Below are positions 48,854 to 58,100 of a stretch of 64,000 bases of DNA, piece by piece (positions within the stretch are counted from its first letter, which is position 1; the number at the start of each line of letters is the position of its first letter). This DNA comes from Coix lacryma-jobi var. lacryma-jobi. Lineage: Eukaryota; Streptophyta; Magnoliopsida; Poales; Poaceae. The translations under genes were made by a program, and so were the position numbers. The stretch is taken from NCBI GenBank assembly GCA_009763385.1, contig CM019822.1, forward strand, positions 23,988,842-24,052,841. Reading direction: 5' to 3'. The notes below the pieces were generated by a model, which had not been told where the DNA came from, ran no database searches, and saw only the letters and a list, made by a program, of their open reading frames with translations.

Positions 48854-49182
48854 GCCGGGGCTTCGGCTGGGGGCGGCTTGTTCACTGAACGCCTCCCTTC
48901 ACCCGCCGTCTCATTCGCGAAGCCCTTTCGCTATTTGGTTGACGCCATTCGCTCGTGTTGGCGATAGCTACTTGTTGTTTGACTTGCATCATTCGCCTGG
49001 CGACAGTTTTTGGTACGCGTCACTCCCCTTGTCTTTGTTTCCTTTAGACTTAAGTCTTGCGAATTCGGTTGTTTGAGGTTGCTTAATTTCGCTTATTTTC
49101 GTATCTATTTTGGCGTTTTTTCTGTTGTTTTTCCTCTTTCGCTTGCCTTGTGTGTTTATTTTATCTTTCGCGCCAATGCTAG

Positions 49183-52100
49183 ATGGCGTCTTCCAGCTCG
49201 ACGTCGACCTCGAGCTCTACTAGCGAAAGTTCCGATGCCACCGGGTCGTCCCATCGCGAGCCTAGCGTTGAAGTGTCCATCGGATCGGGGGTTGCTCCAC
49301 GAGTTCCAGAGCACAGCGGGAGCGTGTCGAATGATGGGGACTCCGGTTTGATTTCGGTCCCGACGGATTGTTCTTTTTACCTTGGCGTATCGCGAATGAC
49401 GGCTGCACGCTTGCAAACAATGGCTGAAGAAGGGCCTTTAAGGAGAGATCATCTTGCGAATTGCCGCGTCCCTGGAGACGAGGAGGTTCCTATTCCTCGG
49501 CCGAACGAGGCCGTTGTCTTTCGCGACTACTTTGTAGCTGGCCTTGATTTTCCCCTCGAAGAATTCGTCTCGGACGTTTTGTTGGGGTTTGAGATACAAC
49601 TTCATCAGCTGACGCCGAATGCAATCGCCAGACTGAGTATTTTCGCGCATGCTATGAAGATGTTGGGCTGCACCCCGCGGGCGGATGTCTTCGTGCGATT
49701 TTATGACATTCACCGTCGTCCGACGAAAGTTAACGACCCGCTTCTAGGGAGCAAATTGCCCAGCGAGATTGGCTGCATCAATTTCGTTCCGCGGAAGACA
49801 CGAGGGACTGTTTCAATTTCGCTTACATACCGGAACAAGTGGCCGGACTGGAATCGCTTCTGGTTCTACTATCGCGTTTGCTCGGACGAAACCGCCGCTA
49901 TTGAGTTAGATAGGGGAGAAAAGAAGGGATCTCCACTTGTGTCTGTTTTGGAGAGGTGCCCTGGAAAGCATCTTCCGCCAGTTGTGCTGAGTGACCCGCA
50001 TGCCATTCGCTGTGGGGATGCATTCGCGCTTACTGCACGTTTTCAAATCAGCCGGGATTTGGTGGAAGAGTGGATTGTCATTGGGATGAATCCGCTCTGC
50101 AGTGCCACATCTTTCGAAGGTTTCGTTGAAAGAGAAGGGTATTGGGGGCCCACGTTGCTGCTGGAAAGACCCGCGGATTACCATGATGACGGCGAATATG
50201 TCAGACATATCGAAAAGGAGACCAGAAAGATTTGTGGGCCGTACTTACGCAAGGAGAGCGAGTTTCAACTCGGCAATCTCGGCCGTAATCGGCGTCTAAA
50301 CCGAGCTTTCGATGCGATGGGCGTTGAATATGCCGAAAGACCGTTGGTTGACGAAAGCAAAGATGAGGCCGAAAGCTTTAAAGGTGAAGGAAAAAAGATG
50401 GCTCGCCGTGGCGGTCGGAGTGGTGTGATCTCCCGGCGAAGGATTGCTGAAGCTGGGGACATCCGCATTGGGCGGTTGATTGCCAAACCTTTGCTTGCGA
50501 GCCGAGGGGGGGCATTGGAGTCGGCCCCCGACGTTGATCCTTTCGATCATTCGAGGGTGGTTAGTTTCTGCCTTTTTCTAATTCTGTTTGCTTTGGCCGT
50601 TGTTTTCGTTTTTTCCTTTTATGGAATTCTTTACTATTATTTCTGTGGTAAAGACGGTTTTTTTTTTTGACTTGTTTTTGCTTTGGTGTTTTGCTGTCTT
50701 GCTTTTGCAGAGCACCAGCTTCGCTGCTGAGATGGCGCCGCCGAAACCGCAGGCGCGCCTTTCGACATCGGCTTTCGACGACGAGGTGTCGGTGGCTGAC
50801 CTTCCGACCTTTGCAAAACCTGGTTCGCGAAAGGCCCTCGCGGATACCGATCGGCCGGTGAAGAGAGCGAAAGCGCCTCGTGCTGAGCCCGCGGCTCGGA
50901 AACCCGCCGAAACTACTGCTCGCGTCTCCACCGGAGGGGCTGCCCCACGCGAGAGGAGGGGCGGATCCGAGGGAGTGGCGGCACCTGCTGTGGATAAAGG
51001 TAAGCTACACCTTTCGCCGAGACACATTCGTCTATCACAGGAGATGGTGGAAGGTCAGCTTCTTGGCTACGGGCGATTGATTATCGATGGAGTGCCGTCG
51101 GACTACAGGAATCCTTGCTTTTACACTGGGTTGAGCTCGTCGGGCGAGACTGACGAAGCCAGAGAAGAATCTTATCGGATTGCACGTTCTTTGGGTGCAG
51201 CTTCCGAAGCTCAGCTTGCGTGTCGGATAGACTTCCGCCGCGCGGGAATCCTCCCCGGCGCAAGCGATGACGCCAGCAAACTTGTGGAGTTTTCGCACAA
51301 GGCTTTCGCTGCGCCGGAGGTCGAAAGGGACCTTCTCAAGGTCGACAGCGTAAAGCTTGATGACGCGCTGTCGTTTCACTTAGCTAGCGTGAGTCGCTCA
51401 GATTGCTTTTTGTCGCGTGATTGTTGTTCGCTTTTCCGCAACTGGTGTATGGGTCTTTTGGAGTGTACTGACTTTCGACGTTTGATTTAATGCTATTCGC
51501 AGGCTGCCATTCTCGCCCGCAGCCGACACAATCAGAACGACCTTTATGTTCGCAAGATCGAGCGTGAGAAGGAGGACCTCGACATTTTGGCGAAGAAGCT
51601 TACAACCGACCTGGAGGTTCAGGCGAAGAAAGCCGAGGACGAGCGCGCCTCGCGGAAAGCAAGCCAAAAGGAGGCTGAAAAGCTGAGACGTGAAGCAGAA
51701 GACCTCAAGCGGGAGCTTTCGCAGCTGCGAAATGCCCAGGCCGAGAAAGACGAGGCCCTGACGACGTTTGCCGAAGAAGCTGTCACTCGCCTCCGCGAAA
51801 GCCTTCGCAGCATTGGTGTCGAAACGGATGGTCCTTCGGAGCAAACTGCTGACGGTCTTGTCTGCTGGCTTTGCTCCGAAATGGAGTCACTTGAAAACCA
51901 TATGGCTCTGGGCCGAGACTACGCCGCCGTCACCGGTATCAAGGCGATCGGCCACAGCCTGGTCGACGCCGGATGCTCCCACATCGTTGACCTTCCGGTC
52001 AAAGAGGTGGATTATTACTGGCGAACCCCGGAGGCGGCGAAGGCTCTGGGCAAAAGATTCTTTGAAGAATTCTGGCTTGCGGGTGGGAATGACATGTCGC

Positions 52101-52888
52101 TGATGCAGTCCGCCGTGGGGCGCGGAAAGGTATTTTCTTCCTTCTGCTAGAGCTATCGCTTGACTTCCCTGCTGGCTATCACTTTTTGTGCGGTGCCTTG
52201 TGGCTTGAGTAGTTATTTTTCTGGGCTATCGCTTTTTATGCAGACTCCTGAGGAGAAAACGCGGATCCGACAGTTGTTTTCGGAGTATATCTCCGCAAAA
52301 CAGGCGCGTGAAAACGAGCCGGAAGACGAGGCAAGTCCTCCTGAGCCGAATGACGGGGCGCCCGAAAGCTCGGCCGCTGCTGCTGCCCGCGACGCGAACG
52401 CCCCCCAAGACGCAGCGGTAGACGAGTGACCTTCTTGGGTCCTGCTTTCAATGTGTTGGCAACTTGTTGCGGACCTCTTGTAACATTTTGGAACTTAAAT
52501 TCGGATGTTGTATATTGAACAGGGTGCGGATGTGGGAACGCCGGACGTTCTCGACATCTGCCCGTTAATGATTAAAGCCGGCGATATCTGTGTTGGTGGT
52601 GACCTGTGGAGGAGTTTCCGATCTAGGTTTCCGACGGCATCGCTTTCGGCTTACATGAGAAAACGTGCTAAGAAACTTAGACGCACAGAAGAGCGGCTAC
52701 GCGCTTTTTATGATGCTTTCGACCCACGTGAACTTGAGTCGAGGCGAATGAGGCGCGAGGCTTCGCGCGCGCCACCAGGCTTCGAGGGTGCCGCGTTCGT
52801 TAAGTTGGAACCCGAAGATGCCGTGCCTTCGCCGGACGGAAGGCGTTATAGCATTTTACTTGGCCGCGAAAATAGTTCGCGGCCCTGA
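49183..52888 (+). CDS. Spliced antisense gene of the gypsy element; Transposase_28-like protein with coiled coil, 1072 aa, 5 exons
   Basis: Exons 49183-50556, 50711-51388, 51503-52129, 52244-52417, 52523-52888. All introns are short (154, 114, 114, 105 bp), GT..AG and phase 0. If intron 4 is retained, exon 4 runs to a stop at 52429 and the product is 954 aa. The N-terminus is Ser-rich (about residues 1-40). A region at about 60-300 then resembles the plant 'putative gypsy-type transposon' family (PF04195): HLANCRVPGDEEVPIPRP, EAVVFRDYFVAGLDFPL, FEIQLHQLTPNAIARL. A basic, Ala/Pro-rich linker is followed by a coiled coil in exon 3 (KKAEDERASRKASQKEAEKL). An acidic region follows in exon 4, and exon 5 ends in an Arg-rich helix. 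It lies on the strand opposite to gag-pol, facing its 3' end. An out-of-frame ATG (49176) overlaps just upstream. Function is unknown; it is not a recognised catalytic protein. Confidence 0.75.
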
Positions 52889-53079
52889 ATTTGAATTGCA
52901 ATGTACAACCTTTATATTAAACCCTGAGTAATGACGAGTGTCGCAGTGTGCTCTACCTTTCGGTGTTAATCGTTATTTGCGAATGTGCGATTTTTTATTA
53001 TTTCGCTTGGCGGATTAAGTTCTTTTGCCGAATGATTTAGTTGTTTTCGCTTTACTAGTTCGCGCGATAGTGCTTTTCG

Positions 53080-53944
53080 GTGCGGGCCCCTCGGTGGGTT
53101 GCAAAGACGCGCCCGCCCCCACTGTCTCAGGCGAGGGGCGGTAGCATTCGCGCGAGGGAGCTTTCGGTGCGAGCCCCTCGACCGGTAGCAAAGGAACGCC
53201 CGCCCCCACTCTCTGAGGCGAGGGGCGGCAGCATTCGCGCGAGGGAGCTTTCTGTGCGAGCCCCTCGGCTGGTAGCAAAAGAACGCCCGCCCCCACTCTC
53301 TTAGGCGAGGGGCGGCAGCTTTCGCGCGAGGGAGCTTTCGGTGCGAGCCCCTCGGCCGGTAGCAAAGGAACGCCCGCCCCCACTCTCTTAGGCGAGGGGC
53401 GGCAGCATTCGCGCGAGGGAGCTTTCGGTGCGAGCCCCTCGGCCGATAGCAAAGAAACGCCCGCCCGCACTCTCTCAGGCGAGGGGCGGTAGCATTCGCG
53501 CGAGGGAGCTTTCGGTGCGAGCCCCTCGGCCGATAGCAAAGAAACGCCCGCCCCCACTCTCTCAGGCGAGGGGCGGCAGCATTCGCGCGAGGGAGCTTTC
53601 GGTGCGAGCCCCTCGGCCGGTAGCAAAGGAACGCCCGCCCCCACTCTCTTAGGCGAGGGGCGGCAGCATTCGCGCGAGGGAGCTTTCGGTGCGAGCCCCT
53701 CGGCCGATAGCAAAGAAACGTCCGCCCCCACTCTCTCAGGCGAGGGGCGGTAGCATTCGCGCGAGGGAGCTTTCGGTGCGAGCCCCTCGGCCGATAGCAA
53801 AGAAACGCCCGCCCCCATTCTCTCAGGCGAGGGGCGGTTCCATTGGGACGAGGGAGCTTTCGGTGCGAGCCCCTCGGCCGATAGCAAAGAAACGCCCGCC
53901 CCCACTCTTAGGCGAGGGGCGGTAGCATTCGCGCGAGGGAGCTT
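53080..53944. repeat. 87-bp tandem array, about 10 copies
   Basis: Units of exactly 87 bp, each starting GTGCGAGCCCCTCGGCCG and containing AGGCGAGGGGCGG and TTCGCGCGAGGGAGC. Copies start at 53080, 53167, 53254 and so on. The last unit has a short internal deletion. Because 87 is divisible by 3, open frames of repetitive 29-residue units run through it on both strands; these are by-products. It lies between the end of the antisense gene and the end of pol. Confidence 0.93.
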
Positions 53945-54497
53945 GATAATTCGGTTGACGAAAATGTCTTTATGAACGCAACTTGAGGAACATACAATCG
54001 ACTATGATTATGATATTGCTCGTATTGCTGTCCAGCCACATGCACGGCTTGGTTCATCTCCTATCTTTGGTTTGAGATGGGAGAGCCACTCGATGGCACT
54101 ACCGCCTACAGTTACCGGATTGGTGACGATAGTTGGACGCGATGCCGATGACACGATCATAAAAGCGAAAGCCTAGCTCCTGATGCTTCCTACTCGCATT
54201 TTCGATAATGAGCTGACTACCTGGAACTAACATTTTGGAGAGCCTCGGTAGTTTAGGATGGGTGGGAGGCTTGCACTTTGTTGCCTATTTATACTGCTTT
54301 GCCCATTGTACGGGACAGTCGCATTTACTTGCCTGGCTGTACTTGTAATCACTTGGTAGGTGAAAGGTTAATACAGCGTTTACGTTTTGGCGGCTGTAAA
54401 TGCTTGCCGGCTGTCGTTTGTTTTGCCCTACTAGGGCTGATGGGCTTGGTCTCTGCTACCAATCTTCCCTTTTGGCGATAGGGGGCTGGTTTTGCGT

Positions 54498-54845
54498 AGC
54501 CCGCAAGCTTTTGTTCAGCCCTCGTTTTGTCGGAGGATCAGATTTCACATAGCCCGCAGGCTTTCGTTCCGCCCTCTCGTTTTGTCGGAGGGTCGGATTT
54601 CATATAGCCCGCAGGCTTTCGTTCCGTCCTCTCGTTTTGTCGGAGGGTCGGTTTTCACATAGCCCGCAGGCTTTCGATCCGCCCTCTCGTTTTGTCGGAG
54701 GGTCGGATTTCATATAGCCCGCAGGCTTTCGTTCCGTCCTCTCGTTTTGTCGGAGGGTCGGTTTTCACATAGCCCGCAGGCTTTCGTTCCGCCCTCTCGT
54801 TTTGTCGGAGGGTCGGTGTTTTCATATAGCCCGCAGGCTTTCGAG
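54498..54845. repeat. 55-bp tandem array, about 6.5 copies
   Basis: Unit AGCCCGCAGGCTTTCG...CCTCTCGTTTTGTCGGAGGGTCGG, with starts at 54498, 54551, 54606, 54661, 54716, 54771 and 54828. Spacing is mostly exactly 55 bp. Units alternate CATATAG and CACATAG before the core. It is the second array of the element's 3' region. Confidence 0.9.
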
Positions 54846-55146
54846 ATTGTCGTTGGATGGAAGGGGTCTATTTTGCCCTACCTCCTCGACATTCTCTTTT
54901 TATCACATTGTGTTGACGAATGTCTCAACCTTATGCTTGGTTGATTTCGTCTTCGACCGATTCGCATGACATTTTTGGGGAATTACGGCTGCTTTAGTAA
55001 TGTAGCGGTTACATTCGGCTGCCTCGTTAAAAAACCTCGCACCCCGATGAAGGGCTTCTCCGGCGAGGAAAAAGAGCACGGCCGACATTTGATTACAAAA
55101 ATGGTGAAAGAGGGAGAAATTATACCGCAGTCGAAAAAGAGATGAA

Positions 55147-58100
55147 TTACGGGTAGAAACGACGCAAGTTGCTCGCGTTCCATGTGTGAGCTGATACTTC
55201 GCCCTTGTCATTCATCAACCGGAATACGCCAGGCGCTGCCATGCTTGCCACGACGAAAGGGCCTTGCCACTGCGATTGCAGCTTGCCTTGCTTATCTGGA
55301 TGCCGAATGGTGACCATGTCGCCAGGCTTGATGTTCTTTCGGATTATTGTCCTGTCCCTGTGATGCTTCGTTTCGGCGTGGTACTTTTCGAGGTTGTCTG
55401 CAGCCTGCAGTCTTACTTCTTCGACGGTGTCGAGCTCGACGTGTCTGTGCTCTTCAGTAGTTGGGGTCATTTCGGTTCGGAAGGAACCCAACTTTACTTC
55501 TTCCGGGGTTACTGCTTCCTCGCCGTAAAGTAGCCTGAATGGGGTGAAGCCGGTAGCTCTGGACCGTGAAATGTTGTGTCCCCATACGGCTGTTGTTAGT
55601 GTGTTGGCCCACTTGCCTTTCGGCGAGTCGTACAATGTTTTCGAAATTGCCGAAAAGATTAAGCCATTCGCTCTTTCGACAGCCCCGTTTGCTTGTGGGT
55701 AATTTACAGAAGCGAAATTGAGCTTGATGCTGAGCTCATCACAAAAATTCTTGAATTCGACGCAATCGAACTGCTTCCCATTGTCGCAGGCGATGAACGA
55801 CGGAACACCGAAGCGACAGATTATCCTCTGCCAGACGAACTTGGTTAAAGAGGTGGAAGTTATGCTGGCAAGGGCCTTCGCTTCCACCCATTTGGTGAAG
55901 TACTCGAGAGCTACCGCCGCAAATCGTAGGTTGCCCGGGGCTGCTGGTAGCGGGCCAACTATGTCGATGCCCCACCTCTGCAATGGCCAGGTCGGCACTA
56001 TCGGCGTGGTCTCGTTTGCTGGCTTTTTCTGATTCTTGGCGAACATCTGGCAACCTTTGCAACGTATGACCAGCTCTTTGGCATCTGATGCGGCGGAAGG
56101 CCAGTAGAATCCTTGTCTCATTGCTCTGTGCGCTATCTCGTGAGGCCCTCTATGCGCTCCGCACATTCCGGCATGCATTTCTTCGAGCAGTTGAATGCCT
56201 TCGCGCTGGCTTATGCATTTCAGAAGAGGGGCTGTTATTCCATTTTTGAACAACTGCTCTCCGATGATTGCGTAACCTTTCGCCCTGCTGGCCATTCTTT
56301 CGGCATCCTTCCTAGACTGCGACTCGTAAGTTCCAGCTAAATAGGCGAATATCTGCGACCTCCAGTCATCACTGACGATAGCATGTATCGAGTCTGGATG
56401 TTCTTCCTCCTCTTTCACGGCTTTTGCCGAAAGGACCTGATAGAACACATCTGATGGCAGCGGTAGATTTTGTGCTGCGGCTTTGGCCAGCTCGTCTGCC
56501 TCTGCGTTTTCGGCCCTTGGAATGTGTCGCAGGGTGAAACCAGTGAAATATTTCTCCATTCTTCTGATTGCCGCCAGATACTTGGCTAGCTCTGGCTCTC
56601 TTGCAGTGAAGTCCTTTTCGGCATGACCGACAACCACCTGGGAATCCGACTTGACTATGCATCTTCTTGCTCCGATTGCTCGAAGCTTTCGTAAACCCAG
56701 CAATACGGCTTCATATTCGGCGGTGTTGTTGGTTGTGAGGAACTGCAGCCTTGCGGCAAATCTGACCTTTGGTCCTCTTGGAGGTGTAAGGATTGCTGAG
56801 ATTCCGGCTCCAGTCATGCCCCATGCGCCGTCGCAATTCACAGTCCAGATGGGCTCTTCGAATTCGAGTGTGGTGTCGAAAGCAGCAGGGGTCCAATCTG
56901 CTATGAAGTCCGCCAATGCCTGTGACTTGATTGCGGATCGATGTTGGAAATCTATCACATATTCGTTTAGCTCTGCTGCCCATTTGCCAATTCGGCCGAT
57001 AGCTTCATTGTTGCGAAATAGGGCTTCTAACGGCTGAGCCGACAGGACTATGATGTGGTGAGACTGAAAGTAATGCTTCAGCTTTCGGGAGGCCATTAGC
57101 ACTGTATAGGCTATCTTCTCTAGCTCCGAGTAGTTCAGCTTTGCGCCTGAAAGGGCCTCGGAAACAAAATAGATTGGGAACTGCGTCATCTTATTTTCGT
57201 GCTCCTTTTCTTCCACCAGTACCGCACTTACGGTGGCGTGAGACGCTGCGAGATACAACAAGAGCGTTGCTTCCGGCGACGGCTTGGACAGCGTGGTTAG
57301 CTTGGTCAAATACTCCTTTAGCTGCTGAAAAGCTTGGTGCTGCTCTTCCCCCCAATCGAAAGGGTCGGAGCTGCGCAGAGTTCGGAAGAAAGGCAGCCCT
57401 CTTTCGGCGGACCTTGCGATGAATCTGTTCAGAGAAGCCAGTCTTCCTGTCAACTTTTGCACTTGCTTTCGGTTTGAGGGCGGTTGCATGTTGATAATTG
57501 CCGCTATCTTGTCGGGATTAGCTTCAATTCCTCTTGCCGATACCAGGCAACCAAGGAGCTTGCCTTTCCTGATGCCGAAAATGCACTTGTCGGGGTTTAG
57601 CTTTAAACCGCTCTTCCGGAGATTGCCGAAAGTCTCGAGCAAATCTGCCTGATGATCTTCCTGTTTATCGCTCTTGACCACTATATCGTCAACGTACGCC
57701 AACAAGTTTTTCTTTTGCTTCTGGCTTTCGAACGCTTTGTCGGTCATTCTCGAGAAAGTAGGGCCTGCATTCCGCAGCCCTTCCGGCATTCGCCGGTAGC
57801 AGTATGTGCCTGTAGGGGTGATGAAACTGGTTTTCTCTTCATCGTCGGGATGAAGCCAAATCTGGTGATAGCCTGAAAAACAATCTAGCAAGCTCATTAT
57901 TTCACAACCAGATGCAATGTCGACAAGCTTGTCGATACGAGGCAAAGGATACGGATCTTTCGGGCAGCATTTGTTGAGGTCGGTGAAATCGACGCACATT
58001 CGCCATTTTCCATTTTTCTTTTTCACCAAGACGACATTCGCCAGCCATTCGGGATACTGGACCGGTCGGATTACTCCCGCGTCGAGTAATCTTTGTACTT

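Noticed and set aside
53015..53905. 296-codon repetitive frame across the 87-bp array
   Set aside because: Explained by the unit length being a multiple of three; no start context and no homology.
53080..53944. CRISPR-like array
   Set aside because: Repeats are contiguous with no unique spacers, and the genome is eukaryotic.
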